Positions 25,434-34,660 of a stretch of 64,000 nt of DNA are shown one piece after another. The notes beneath the pieces were generated by a model, which had not been told where the DNA came from, did no database searches, and saw nothing but the letters and a program-made list of their open reading frames with translations. The first letter of the stretch is position 1; each line of letters opens with the position of its first letter. Position numbers and translations under genes: made by a program. This DNA is from Leptospiraceae bacterium (GTDB lineage Bacteria; Spirochaetota; Leptospiria; Leptospirales; Leptospiraceae), in contig JABTUZ010000001.1 in NCBI GenBank assembly GCA_015075105.1, positions 817,001 to 881,000 on the forward strand. The letters run 5' to 3'.

Positions 25434-25474
25434 ATGGTGATTACACTTATCTATTTAATTTGAAAACCAAAATA

Positions 25475-26068
25475 TCAAAGGTTTACTTTTTTTAAAGCTA
25501 AAATTGAGTATTTGTACACTGCAATCGTATTTTCATGGATGTCATACTTTTTTTGAAGAAGTTTCTCTATAGTCCTACTCGATTTTAAATAAGTCCCGTA
25601 TTCTAAAATTTTTTTTGTTTTTTCTAACCAAAATTTATACTCTTTATGATTTTGAGCGTATTCTGAGCCTAAAAAATCGGAGCAATAAATAATCTTTTGT
25701 AAAAGACTCATCGACTTTTCGCCAAGCGTATGTGAGTCTATTGCAGAAAAAATTTCTTCATTGGTAAATCTATAAACCTCCTGAATATAAAATCTTGCGG
25801 AATAAGAATGGTAAGAAGACTCTGGAATTTCAAAATATTTCTTGAATTTATTTTTTTTGAACAAAGAAATATGAAATTCATTTCCTTTTTGTTTTGTAAT
25901 ATCGTGCAAAAGACCGGCAAGATAGGCTTTTTCAGGATCAGAATATCGAAACTGTTTAGAAAGTAGTTCTGCTATTTCAGCTACTTTTAGAGAATGTTTG
26001 TAACGAGACAGGGATAATTCATTTTTAATGATTTTAGAAAATTTTTTAATTTCTGAATCTTTTTTCAT
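25475..26068 (-). CDS. yqeK: HD-domain hydrolase YqeK (Ap4A hydrolase type)
   Basis: 197 residues. SRYKHSLKVAEIAELL and AYLAGLLHDITKQKG supply the H...HD ligands, and IDSHTLGEKSMSLLQKIIYCSDFLG the later His and Asp, matching the YqeK branch of HD hydrolases, which split diadenosine tetraphosphate symmetrically. It lies 41 bases upstream of the LCP gene and appears to be the first gene of the 26.1-to-20.5 kb minus-strand series. Confidence 0.88.
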   Translation of the reverse strand: MKKDSEIKKFSKIIKNELSLSRYKHSLKVAEIAELLSKQFRYSDPEKAYLAGLLHDITKQKGNEFHISLFKKNKFKKYFEIPESSYHSYSARFYIQEVYRFTNEEIFSAIDSHTLGEKSMSLLQKIIYCSDFLGSEYAQNHKEYKFWLEKTKKILEYGTYLKSSRTIEKLLQKKYDIHENTIAVYKYSILALKKVNL

Positions 26069-26416
26069 TTAGAAAGTGCCTTAATAAATCTTTTTAGCAA
26101 TTGGCTCAAGATGAAGAATCGTACATTGAATAGAACAATTCTAATCTCAAGATTATAAACTATTTTAAAATTCCGATTTGTGAAGCACAATTCTATTTTT
26201 TTTTATTCAAAAAATAGAAGAGATAAAAATTTCGCTTGTTTACTTGAATTGATTAATGGTAAAACTTTTTTATAAAATATTATTTATTGTGTATCTATAT
26301 TTTTATTCGTTGACATAGTAGGGTGGATTTTACAATTTCTATTAATTACAATTTAGAATTTCTACTTCAGGAACATGTAGCTTGGTAGAAAGACAATTGA
26401 GGAGTATTACGAATTC
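26069..26416. other. 348-base divergent intergenic region
   Basis: No gene is apparent. The region separates yqeK (minus) from the Hpt gene (plus). It contains a partial Fur/PerR-like palindrome (about 26130-26144, TAGAAC-A-ATTCTA core), a purely A/T 11-bp stem (26191-26201 with 26209-26219), and a possible plus-strand promoter TTGACA (26310-26315) with TACAAT (26331-26336) at a short 15-base spacing. A GAGGAG (26399-26404) precedes the Hpt start. Confidence 0.4.
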
Positions 26417-26764
26417 TTGAAAGATGTAGTTATTGATTCAAATAAGGCTAATGAATATAGGGAGTTAAAAGGTGGGACAAACGAGCTACTCATCCGACTC
26501 TTAGAGAAATATATTAGTACAGCAGAAGATTATATTTCAAAGGCAAAGATTTCTTTTTCAGAAAAGGATCACAAAACTTTATACCATATTATTCATAATT
26601 TAAAAGGCTCTTCTCTCACAATGGGGTTGTTGCAGATGTCTGAAATTTTAGTCGAATTGGAAACTCAGATAAAACAAAATAATTTTGAGAATTTTGAGTC
26701 TATGCTTCAAGAACTACAGGAAAAACTCATTTTTGTAAGAGAGTATTTTGCAACCCTAAGTTAG
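26417..26764 (+). CDS. Histidine phosphotransfer (Hpt) domain protein
   Basis: 115 residues from a TTG at 26417; GAGGAG lies 12 bases before it. The single domain carries the Hpt signature YHIIHNLKGSSLTMG, with H60 as the likely phosphoacceptor in H-x-L-K-G-S, set in a four-helix bundle. Such proteins relay phosphate between receiver domains. The response-regulator gene begins 28 bases downstream, so the pair is probably one transcript. No cognate sensor kinase is in the window. Confidence 0.85.
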   Translation: MKDVVIDSNKANEYRELKGGTNELLIRLLEKYISTAEDYISKAKISFSEKDHKTLYHIIHNLKGSSLTMGLLQMSEILVELETQIKQNNFENFESMLQELQEKLIFVREYFATLS

Positions 26765-26792
26765 AAAAAATGAATAATATTAAGAGAGCGAA

Positions 26793-28040
26793 ATGTCAGA
26801 TAGTAGAATTTTAATTGTAGAAGACGATCCTACAATTGCTTTAGCTTTGAAAGAAATTTTAACAAGTTCAGGGTACGACGTAACCCACCGGGAAAATGGA
26901 CTTTTAGCACTGCAAACTTTTAAAGAAGAGCCATTCCAAGTTGTGGTTACTGATTTAGAAATGCCTGTTATGGACGGACGGACATTAATTGAAAATATCC
27001 TTACTATTCGAGAGGATACGGTCATCATCGTTCAAAGTGCTCACGAAGAAATTCCTACAATTATTGATGTGATGAAAAAAGGAGTTTACGATTATTTTAT
27101 AAAACCTCTAAACGTTCAAGACTTTATTTTGAAAGTAAAAAGGGCAACTGAGGCGGCAGAATTAAGAGTTTTAAAACAGATTCGAGAAAAAGAAAAAATC
27201 CTAAGATTAGAAAACCAGATGAGCTGGTATAAGTATAAAGAAAAAGCGTCAGGGGGTGTCGACTCAAAAGATAAGCTAAAATTTCATAGATCGCTTTTTG
27301 ACAGCTTGAAAACAAATTTTTCTCAAGGCGCAGGTTTTGGAATGATGGTATCTCTCGCAGAGATGATTTCTATTTCTCCCAAAAATGAAAAAAATGAATA
27401 TTTGATTAGTGGGGAAATTATTGAATTATTTTTAAACAATATTAAAGTAACAGAGAGAGCACTATCCATTTTTTCAGAAATAGATTATATTATTTCAAAT
27501 TCTATTCCAATGGAAACTGTTACTGTAAAAGAATTCTATGAATTTGTATCTCAGATAAAATCGGATGTGTCAAAATACGCAGAATTGAAACAACAAAAAC
27601 TAATTTTAAGCGATTTGAAACTGAATTTTGAAAAACAAATCTTAGAGATCAATCGTGAGTTTTTGCAAAAAGCTATTGTAGAATTATATAAAAATGCAAT
27701 GAAATTTTCTACAAAAAATTCCAATATTATTTCTATTTTAGAAGTTCGAGACAGTCGTGTAAATTTTTCAATTATTAATCAGTCAAATACCCATAAACGA
27801 GGGATCATAGTCAATCCTCAAGAATATCAGAATATTATTTTTGAGCCATTTTTTAGGTTGTGGGATCATATTTTTGAAGGATACGATACTTTGGACTATG
27901 GCTTGGGACTTACATTTGTAGAAAAAATTGCAGAGAAGCATAACGGCAACGTAAATGTTACAAATTTAATTGATCATAGTGAAAATGAGCCTGAAATCAA
28001 AGTGGAATTTTCTATTTCTATTCCATTGAAGCAAGCCTGA
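26793..28040 (+). CDS. Response regulator with C-terminal GHKL ATPase domain
   Basis: 415 residues. Residues 1-120 are a receiver domain: ILIVEDD acidic pocket, phosphoacceptor D54 in VVTDLEMP, and K104 in YFIKPL. A coiled-coil-like linker (about 120-150) follows. The C-terminal ~130 residues form an HATPase-like domain with an N-box-like VELYKNAMKFS, and YGLGLTFVEKIAEKHNG as G-box. A canonical HisKA H-E/D-x-x-N/T-P motif is not visible in the middle region. It may autophosphorylate atypically or act through ATP binding. Together with the Hpt gene it forms a phosphorelay module in the gap between two minus-strand operons. Confidence 0.8.
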   Translation: MSDSRILIVEDDPTIALALKEILTSSGYDVTHRENGLLALQTFKEEPFQVVVTDLEMPVMDGRTLIENILTIREDTVIIVQSAHEEIPTIIDVMKKGVYDYFIKPLNVQDFILKVKRATEAAELRVLKQIREKEKILRLENQMSWYKYKEKASGGVDSKDKLKFHRSLFDSLKTNFSQGAGFGMMVSLAEMISISPKNEKNEYLISGEIIELFLNNIKVTERALSIFSEIDYIISNSIPMETVTVKEFYEFVSQIKSDVSKYAELKQQKLILSDLKLNFEKQILEINREFLQKAIVELYKNAMKFSTKNSNIISILEVRDSRVNFSIINQSNTHKRGIIVNPQEYQNIIFEPFFRLWDHIFEGYDTLDYGLGLTFVEKIAEKHNGNVNVTNLIDHSENEPEIKVEFSISIPLKQA

Positions 28041-28061
28041 CCATGGAATAGATCCATATCA

Positions 28062-28694
28062 TTAATTTTTTTGGTATAGATTTTGATGTAAAATATAGCG
28101 ATAAAGAGAACTTCCAAGGATAGATTTCACTTTTTTTGTAGTCAAAGTAGAATTTTCGTTTCTATTGTAGAGTAGATTTTTAATTTCTGTAGAGCTGGAT
28201 TGTATCCTACTGTTGTTTATGAAAATAATATTTGTTTTTTTATTCTGAAAATCTTTTTTTATAGATGTTAATTTTTTTAAATGAATTCCCGGTTTTCTTC
28301 TAAAAACTACAAGTGTAGATAGACTTAAGATACCCTCATGATTTTTCCATTTATGGAAATTTTCTAAATTGTCTTCACCGATGAGAAGTAGGATTTTATC
28401 CATAGGGTATGTTTTTTTTAAATAGGCAAGGGTATCTATCGTATAACTTTTTCTTTTTCTCTTTAATTCATACAAACAAATTTCATTTCTGGGTTCTGGA
28501 ATTGCTTCAAGAAAAATCTTTAGCATTTCTGATATTTCTGCCCCTGTCGTATTTTTGGAGTTTTTGAAAGGAGAAATATAGTTTGGTACAATTAGAAGTT
28601 TTTTCGCATTAGGAAAATTTTTCCAAAATTCCAGAATAATTTTTTTATGTCCTTTGTGTGGAGGATCAAAACTTCCGCCAAACATCCCAATCAT
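28062..28694 (-). CDS. nadD: Nicotinate-nucleotide adenylyltransferase
   Basis: 210 residues from the ATG at 28694, one base after the proA stop; an earlier in-frame start at 28721 would add nine residues ahead of the normal MIGMFGGSFDPPHKGH. That nucleotidyltransferase motif (GSFDPPHxGH) and the SSTEIKNLL block near the end define the family. It joins ATP and nicotinate mononucleotide in NAD synthesis. Close packing behind proA indicates co-transcription. Confidence 0.93.
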   Translation of the reverse strand: MIGMFGGSFDPPHKGHKKIILEFWKNFPNAKKLLIVPNYISPFKNSKNTTGAEISEMLKIFLEAIPEPRNEICLYELKRKRKSYTIDTLAYLKKTYPMDKILLLIGEDNLENFHKWKNHEGILSLSTLVVFRRKPGIHLKKLTSIKKDFQNKKTNIIFINNSRIQSSSTEIKNLLYNRNENSTLTTKKVKSILGSSLYRYILHQNLYQKN

Positions 28695-28695
28695 T

Positions 28696-29961
28696 TTATC
28701 TTCTGACCTGACCCTCTCCAAATAAATACGTAGTTGTGGTTGTCAGGTGTGGGAGTCCCATTGGACCTCGTACATGCAATTTCCCTGTAGAAATTCCTAC
28801 CTCGGCTCCAAGCCCCAACTCTCCACCATCATGGAATCTAGTGGATGTATTTACGAAAACTGCCGCCGAATCAACCAATTGTAAAAATTTTTGGATGTTT
28901 GAATAGTCTTCGGATACGATTGCCTCAGTGTGCCCGGATGAATAGGCTTCAATAAATTCAATCGCTTCATCCATAGTGTTCACAAGTTTTACGGACAATC
29001 TCATGTCCAAGAATTCTGTCTTAAATTCTTCCTCTGTTGCAATTTTGGAATTTGGAAAGAGGGATGTTAGTTCCTTGTCCAAGTAAAGCTCCACTCCAGA
29101 TTCATTTAATTTTTCTAAAACTTCTTTTATTTCAGGGTAACTCTTGTGAAAGATTAAATTTTCCAAAGCATTGCACACACCAGGTCTTTGCGTTTTCGAA
29201 TTCAAAACAATAGGAAGTAATTTTTTTGGGTCTGCGGATTTATCTACATAAAGATTGCAGACTCCTTTGTCGTGCATAACAATCGGGATTTGTGAATTTT
29301 CGCTTACAAAACGAATCAGTCCTTCCCCACCCCTTGGAACTACAATGTCGATTTTATTTTTCAATTTAAGTAAAGGAATTAAAATTTCTCGATCTGTGTT
29401 ATCAATAAAAACTACCGAATTTTTAGGCGCATTATTTCTTTCTAATACATTGGAAAAAATATTTACAAGAACTGAATTTGTATGAACTGCCTCGCTCCCA
29501 CCTCGCAATATACATACATTCCCTGATTTGAAAGACAGAGCCCCCACATCTATAGTTACGTTTGGTCTTGACTCATAAATTACTAGAATTACGCCAAGGG
29601 GAACTCGTTTTGTGATTAGCTTCAATCCATTTGGAAGTGTTGCTCCCCGTACGACTTCTCCTATTGGATCGGGTAATGATACAATTTCTTTTACTGAATT
29701 GGAAAGCGCAAGGATTCTTTTTTCGTCAAGAATCAGTCTGTCAATTAAAGCAAGGGATAGGTTTTTCTTTTTTCCTTCTTCTATATCTATTTTGTTGGAA
29801 GCGATAATTCTTTCTTTTTCTATTATCAATTCTTCAGACAATTCAAAAAGAATTTTATTTTTTATTTCTGTAGAAAGTTTTCGTACAGATTTTTTTTCTT
29901 TGAAAGCTAAATTAGAAATATTTTCGGTGTATTTTGTTATTTTATCCATTGAGGACTCCAT
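28696..29961 (-). CDS. proA: Gamma-glutamyl phosphate reductase
   Basis: About 420 residues, usual length. [22 protein letters not shown], the [11 protein letters not shown] segment with the catalytic Cys, and [22 protein letters not shown] are typical of the ALDH-fold ProA. It reduces gamma-glutamyl phosphate to the semialdehyde in proline synthesis. It overlaps the end of proB by 20 bases (8 if the ATG at 29949 is used). Confidence 0.96.
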   Translation of the reverse strand: MESSMDKITKYTENISNLAFKEKKSVRKLSTEIKNKILFELSEELIIEKERIIASNKIDIEEGKKKNLSLALIDRLILDEKRILALSNSVKEIVSLPDPIGEVVRGATLPNGLKLITKRVPLGVILVIYESRPNVTIDVGALSFKSGNVCILRGGSEAVHTNSVLVNIFSNVLERNNAPKNSVVFIDNTDREILIPLLKLKNKIDIVVPRGGEGLIRFVSENSQIPIVMHDKGVCNLYVDKSADPKKLLPIVLNSKTQRPGVCNALENLIFHKSYPEIKEVLEKLNESGVELYLDKELTSLFPNSKIATEEEFKTEFLDMRLSVKLVNTMDEAIEFIEAYSSGHTEAIVSEDYSNIQKFLQLVDSAAVFVNTSTRFHDGGELGLGAEVGISTGKLHVRGPMGLPHLTTTTTYLFGEGQVRR

Positions 29962-30808
29962 GAAAATTTGATTTTAAAATTTCTGAAAAGTTGATTTCGT
30001 TAAATTCTTTTTTTAGATGAGAAGAGGAAATAAATGTACCGGATTCATTTTTATCTACAAAATGAAAAAGTGAGTTTTTCATTTTTCCATTAATTATCGC
30101 TGTAGGAATTCCATACTCACTTAAAAAAGCAGCGGCTCTGAGTTTCGTATTCATTCCACCACTCCCCGGCCCTTCCGGCCCTTTAGCAAACCGCAAGTCT
30201 TCTTGACTTACATTTTTTAATAAACCCACGGTTTCATTGTTTTTGATAAACCCATCCACCCCGGTTAATACTACAAGTAAGTCAGCTCCGATGAGTGCAG
30301 AAACAATAGCGCTTAAAAAATCGTTATCACCTAATTTTAATTCTTCTGTAGCAATAGAATCATTTTCGTTTACAATCGGAAGAACATTCCATTTTAGAAG
30401 TTGCTCAAATGTACTTTTTAGATTTTTCAGTCCTTCTTTTTTTTGAATATCTCCTATACCGAAAAGAATTTGAGCAATAGTAATGTTTGCTTTGGAAAAA
30501 AAACTTTCATAAAGATTCATAAGCCTGTTTTGACCCATTGCTGCGAGTGCTTGTTTCTCCTGAAGAGATTCGTATTTTTCTTTGGAAATGTCATGCATTT
30601 CAGAAATTTTATTTCTTCCTTGAGCGATAGCTCCACTGGAAACAAGTATGATTTTTTTCCCGTTGTCTCTTAACGTCCTGACATCACTGATAAGAGAAAA
30701 TAAAAAATCATGAATTTCGTTTGTGTTTCCAGATACCCTCGCTGAACCGATTTTCACAACGATGGTTTTCGCTTCCTTAATAAAACTATTAAAATCTTTT
30801 CTATCCAA
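29942..30808 (-). CDS. proB: Glutamate 5-kinase, without PUA domain
   Basis: 288 residues of amino-acid-kinase fold: [13 protein letters not shown] near the N-terminus, [34 protein letters not shown] and [21 protein letters not shown]. The enzyme makes gamma-glutamyl phosphate, the first step to proline. The E. coli-type C-terminal PUA domain is absent, as in many short ProB proteins. It directly precedes and overlaps proA. Confidence 0.95.
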   Translation of the reverse strand: MDRKDFNSFIKEAKTIVVKIGSARVSGNTNEIHDFLFSLISDVRTLRDNGKKIILVSSGAIAQGRNKISEMHDISKEKYESLQEKQALAAMGQNRLMNLYESFFSKANITIAQILFGIGDIQKKEGLKNLKSTFEQLLKWNVLPIVNENDSIATEELKLGDNDFLSAIVSALIGADLLVVLTGVDGFIKNNETVGLLKNVSQEDLRFAKGPEGPGSGGMNTKLRAAAFLSEYGIPTAIINGKMKNSLFHFVDKNESGTFISSSHLKKEFNEINFSEILKSNFHGVLNG

Positions 30809-30828
30809 GTTCTTCCTTCTTTGGTTTG

Positions 30829-31440
30829 TTATTCTTCTTTTTTTAAAGTATCATTTCTTAAAATAATTTCAGTAGAGTGACTCTCTTTGGAAATAGAGAA
30901 TATTCCTGTGCCTTTTTCTCTATGAAAAAATTTTTTAATTCCCCTTTGTTGGGACGTTAGTGAATCGATACATTCTTTAGGCAGTTCGTGGAAATTTTTT
31001 ATGGAAACCGAAAATGAAAAAAACTCTGTTTCGTTTGGACGTATTTTTTTTATATCGAATTTTGGTTTTATGGATAAACAAGTGATCCCCTTAGAAGATT
31101 TAATTCTATAATCAAAAATATAATCTTTTGGTGGGAAGTTTTCAATTTGATTGCCTGTGTTTTTTACAAACAAAAAGTAGTTGGCAGATTCTTTTTCGGT
31201 TTCCTTTGATTTTTCTAAATAGATTTGAAAATCTCCTTCTTTGATTTTTTCTGTTTTTTGTCCTAAATAGTCTAAGGATGGGTTTATGTTTTTTGCCACA
31301 AAATAAAAAACAATCATCAATACAAAAATATCTATATATAGAATGATCTGAACCCATCTTCTTTTTTTAACAGGTTGATTGACTTTCTTCAGAAAATCTT
31401 TAAGCTCTTCAGGACTTCTTGAATGATAACCCTTAGCCAT
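30829..31440 (-). CDS. Hypothetical single-span membrane protein
   Basis: 203 residues from the ATG at 31440 (MAKGYHSRSPEELKDFLKK); an upstream start at 31458 is possible. A basic N-terminus precedes one membrane helix at about 33-50 (VQIILYIDIFVLMIVFYFVA), leaving a ~150-residue outer domain that is strand-rich (FQIYLEKSKE..., TEFFSFSVSIKNF) and could be an immunoglobulin-like beta sandwich. No named family is recognised. It overlaps the nnr stop by eight bases and lies 20 bases before proB. Confidence 0.7.
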   Translation of the reverse strand: MAKGYHSRSPEELKDFLKKVNQPVKKRRWVQIILYIDIFVLMIVFYFVAKNINPSLDYLGQKTEKIKEGDFQIYLEKSKETEKESANYFLFVKNTGNQIENFPPKDYIFDYRIKSSKGITCLSIKPKFDIKKIRPNETEFFSFSVSIKNFHELPKECIDSLTSQQRGIKKFFHREKGTGIFSISKESHSTEIILRNDTLKKEE

Positions 31441-32917
31441 AAAAAAATCTCTTTTCAATATATTTTCTGATTTGTGACGCAGTTGGAAATTCTTTTTTTA
31501 TTGGAGCTGAATTTTGCAAAATAGATAGTGCAATTTGAACTGAGTCTGTCAAGTTATATCCTCTCGCTAAAACCCCCAATAAAAACCCTGCCAATAAATC
31601 CCCACTTCCCATGACACTGAGTTTTGGATTCGGATATTTCCAAAAATACAAATTTCCTAAAAAATCAGAGAAGATGGAGAGACTGTCTTTCAATAGAATA
31701 TTCACTCTGTGTGTTTTAGAATATATCTTCAAATCTTCGTAAGCCTCAAAAAAATTCGTATAGGTATTTCCTGTCAATCTGGAAAATTCTCCGGTGTGCG
31801 GGGTTAGTATTATATTCTGAAACAATTTTTTTCCTTTTATTAAGTCAAGAGCACCCGCATCGAAAATATAAAATTTTTCCTTTTGGATAATGCTCTCTAT
31901 ATCAACAGGGAAATCATTTTTATTCAACCCCGGGCCAATGAGTACTACTTTCGACTTTTGAAAAAAAACGTCTTCCTGAAAATCTTTCAGACTTTTTGCC
32001 ATCATAGATTCATCTTTGGATATGATTTCTGAGATTGTAAGTTCTGAATTTGAATACACTTTTGAAATTCCTCCACCAACTGTGTGAAACGCGCGTTGCG
32101 ATAGAATTACAGAGCCGCTCATTCCTTCCGACCCGCCGATGATAGATGCAGAACCATTGGAATATTTATTGGAAGTGTTTTTCCTTTTTAGATATTTTCT
32201 TATCTTTTTAAAAGGAATTTTCTTGAATTCAGTTGTTGACTCGTCGGTGTTCTTGAAAATTTGTTTTGGAAATCCAATCTCGTGAAATGTTTTTTGTAGC
32301 CTCCCATCAAAAAATAAGGAATCAATTTTTCTAGTTCCGATTTCACAAAGTATATCTGAAAAAACATATACACCCTTCCTGCTTGTAGGCGAGTAACCGG
32401 AAATAGTATCTATAGAGATGATTGGTATTTTTGCAGATTTCTTTTTTATCGAATTTACTTTTTTGATAATATTTTCATATTCCTTAGACAAGGGAGGGGA
32501 AAACCCAATGCCAAGGAGGCAATCTACAAAAACAATATTTTGATTTTCGGAAAAATCTGTAGTTTCAAATTCCGACAATGGGCTTAAATTTACCTCTGAC
32601 CGAATTAGAAGATTTTTATAAAAGTTTGTTTCACTTGAATGGTCTCCATGTTTTAAGAACACTCGAACTTCTTCTCCACAAGAATTTAAAAAATAGGCAA
32701 GGCTTAACCCATCTCCTCCATTGTTTCCTCTGCCGCACAGTAGGACTGTAGTTTTATTTTGAAATAGCTTGAAATATTTTTGAAAAACAGAAATCGCAGC
32801 AAATCCCATAAGAGAAGTACCGGAGATTCCAAATTCAGTAATTGTAAAATCATCTATATTTTTGGATTCTTCGTTTGAAAAAATCGGTCGCCTGTATTTT
32901 TTGAAATTTATTTCCAC
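31433..32917 (-). CDS. nnr: Bifunctional NAD(P)H-hydrate epimerase/dehydratase
   Basis: 494 residues, two fused domains. The epimerase (YjeF_N) part shows VLLCGRGNNGGDGLSLAYFL and FVDCLLGIGFSPPLS. The dehydratase part (about 235-494) shows SASIIGGSEGMSGSVILS, VVLIGPGLNKN, ILTPHTGEFSRL and the closing SVMGSGDLLAGFLLGVLARG. The pair repairs NADH and NADPH hydrates. It overlaps the upstream lipoprotein gene by ten bases and the next gene by eight, indicating coupled translation. Confidence 0.93.
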   Translation of the reverse strand: MEINFKKYRRPIFSNEESKNIDDFTITEFGISGTSLMGFAAISVFQKYFKLFQNKTTVLLCGRGNNGGDGLSLAYFLNSCGEEVRVFLKHGDHSSETNFYKNLLIRSEVNLSPLSEFETTDFSENQNIVFVDCLLGIGFSPPLSKEYENIIKKVNSIKKKSAKIPIISIDTISGYSPTSRKGVYVFSDILCEIGTRKIDSLFFDGRLQKTFHEIGFPKQIFKNTDESTTEFKKIPFKKIRKYLKRKNTSNKYSNGSASIIGGSEGMSGSVILSQRAFHTVGGGISKVYSNSELTISEIISKDESMMAKSLKDFQEDVFFQKSKVVLIGPGLNKNDFPVDIESIIQKEKFYIFDAGALDLIKGKKLFQNIILTPHTGEFSRLTGNTYTNFFEAYEDLKIYSKTHRVNILLKDSLSIFSDFLGNLYFWKYPNPKLSVMGSGDLLAGFLLGVLARGYNLTDSVQIALSILQNSAPIKKEFPTASQIRKYIEKRFFYG

Positions 32918-34032
32918 TGGTAGATTTCCAAGAATCCATTTCTAATTCGGATCGAATAGATGTTGTCGTCTTGATCTGTGTAGGTTTCTCTCCATTGACC
33001 TCTGGGAGGAGTATATGAAAGACGTATATTATTTACGTGATTTCCTTCCTTGTTGTGTACTTGCAATTTAACAGAGTTTCCGTTATCCTCGGTTTCCCAA
33101 ATATAAAATTCTCCATTCTTTTTTAGAGCAAACAACATTTCTGAGGGGTCTTGTATTTCTGTTAAAAGGGTTTCTGGTTTTTCATTTTTATAATAGTATT
33201 TATAGATTCTTCTAAATTGAAATCTATAATCATTTTTATTAAAATAGGAGGCACTCACTAAAGCGTATTTATCTTCACCGTGTGGAATCATATTTTCTAT
33301 TTTTATCTTATATTTTTTTGAATCTTCACCAGAAAATATACTCAGTCCTCCTTCTTTTAAAGTAGAATTCAATTCTCCGTTTACGTAGTGGCTTAATCGC
33401 ATTTCTTCAGCTACTTTATGATAGGCATATAAATTCCCGTCGTCAAAGGCATAAATTTTTTCTATATAACGAAAAGGCTCTGAATTCAATCCTGAAACTC
33501 CAATCATGTATTCAGTTGCACCCTTGTTGTTTAATTTAAAAATATACGAAGGGATGTTGCCGTCTTCTGTAACTTCAAAATTTCCGCTGTACTTTGTGTA
33601 AGGAGTTTCTTTTATAGTTTTTTTTGGGAGTTGGTCTTTTGCACTGATTCTATTTTGAACATAGATTTCGTCTTTTTCTGCCGGTAATATAAATCCCAGT
33701 CCTCCAAATTTGTTTGGAAGGATTTTTGTTTTGATTTGTGTTTTTACTGGTTGGTTTCCGATTGCATAGTCTAACTGACCTCCAAAATCAAATACTTTGA
33801 TCATTGAGTTTTTAAAATCTGTAACAAATATTCTTCTAGAAAACACTGGAATTGTAACCGGAATATTCGTAATTACATTATTCACCATACTTCCTTCTAT
33901 AAATTGAAGACCCTCTCCAATTTTTATTTTTGAAATAAGATCCGGTTTATAGTTTTCTACTTTAAAACGAATACAATTTCCAAGAAATAGAGAATACAAT
34001 ACAACTATGGTTAATTTTTGAAAAACTTTCAT
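32908..34032 (-). CDS. Hypothetical lipoprotein, likely beta-propeller
   Basis: 374 residues. The signal peptide ends in lipobox YSLFLGNC. The body is strand-rich with repeated short blocks such as RRIFVTDFKNSMIKVFDFGG, GGLGFILPAEKDEIYVQNR, EDGNIPSYIFKLNNKG and DDGNLYAYHK, consistent with NHL- or WD-like propeller blades, though not a textbook match. Such proteins are common among spirochaetal surface and periplasmic lipoproteins. It is the first gene of the minus-strand operon leading into nnr and proBA, and is divergent from rimP. Confidence 0.65.
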   Translation of the reverse strand: MKVFQKLTIVVLYSLFLGNCIRFKVENYKPDLISKIKIGEGLQFIEGSMVNNVITNIPVTIPVFSRRIFVTDFKNSMIKVFDFGGQLDYAIGNQPVKTQIKTKILPNKFGGLGFILPAEKDEIYVQNRISAKDQLPKKTIKETPYTKYSGNFEVTEDGNIPSYIFKLNNKGATEYMIGVSGLNSEPFRYIEKIYAFDDGNLYAYHKVAEEMRLSHYVNGELNSTLKEGGLSIFSGEDSKKYKIKIENMIPHGEDKYALVSASYFNKNDYRFQFRRIYKYYYKNEKPETLLTEIQDPSEMLFALKKNGEFYIWETEDNGNSVKLQVHNKEGNHVNNIRLSYTPPRGQWRETYTDQDDNIYSIRIRNGFLEIYQWK

Positions 34033-34104
34033 AATTAGAGTCTTAAGATTTTTTTGCTTTACATGGCAACTAAGTTTTATGGTATGTTATTTTTATGCTT
34101 GTTT

Positions 34105-34121
34105 GCCCTAAAATTTAGGGC
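34105..34121. repeat. Perfect palindrome between the lipoprotein gene and rimP
   Basis: GCCCTAAAATTTAGGGC is an inverted repeat with 8-base arms and a single central A. It lies in the 134-base divergent gap, 62 bases before rimP and 73 before the lipoprotein ATG. No T tract follows on either strand, so it is not a terminator. It could be an operator for either gene or a hairpin in the rimP leader RNA. Confidence 0.5.
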
Positions 34122-34166
34122 TATTTCAAGAAATTGTCGTGAGATTGGCGGAGGTTAATTGCTTTT

Positions 34167-34658
34167 TTGCTATCTTCTTTAGAGTTAAAGATAAAGGAAA
34201 TTGTTCAAAACTGCATTGTGTATCCTCTTGAGGTATTTGAATTAAAAGTTCAAACTGGAAGAAACCACTCACTCATTGAAATTGTCCTCGATAATTTGCA
34301 GCATCCTACAGGATCTGTAACAATCAGTGAATGCGAAAAAATATCGCGTTTTGTTTCAAAAGAGCTGGAACAACTTGGAGAAGAGTTTGATTTTACTCTA
34401 CAAGTCGGCTCTGCCGGGGCAGAAAGGGCGATTCGTTTGCCTCTTGAATTGAAAAGATTTATAGGGCAAAAGGCAAGGATATTTTATTATACCGAAGATA
34501 ATAAAATAATCGAAGGTATTTTTATTATCCAAGAAATAGAAGGTGAGTTTGTGATTTTAAAAGAAGTGAAAAAGAATAATAAAAAGACAAAGGAAGTCAA
34601 TTTACTAAAAATTGAGATTTCAAAAATACAAAAAGGGAATTTAGCTCTGAATATATAG
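34167..34658 (+). CDS. rimP: Ribosome maturation factor RimP
   Basis: 163 residues from a TTG at 34167, with GGAGG (34150-34154) 12 bases upstream. The family pattern is visible: PLEVFELKVQTGRNHSLIEIVLDN, ISECEKISRFVSKELEQL, FTLQVGSAGAERAIRLPLELKRFIGQKARI. RimP helps assemble the 30S subunit. It is the first gene of the nusA-infB operon, and its stop is two bases before nusA. Confidence 0.9.
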   Translation: MLSSLELKIKEIVQNCIVYPLEVFELKVQTGRNHSLIEIVLDNLQHPTGSVTISECEKISRFVSKELEQLGEEFDFTLQVGSAGAERAIRLPLELKRFIGQKARIFYYTEDNKIIEGIFIIQEIEGEFVILKEVKKNNKKTKEVNLLKIEISKIQKGNLALNI

Positions 34659-34660
34659 TT

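Noticed and set aside
26191-26219. 11-bp stem in the yqeK/Hpt gap
   Set aside because: Nearly all A/T pairs from T and A runs, which occur by chance in this DNA; no gene ends there that would need a terminator.
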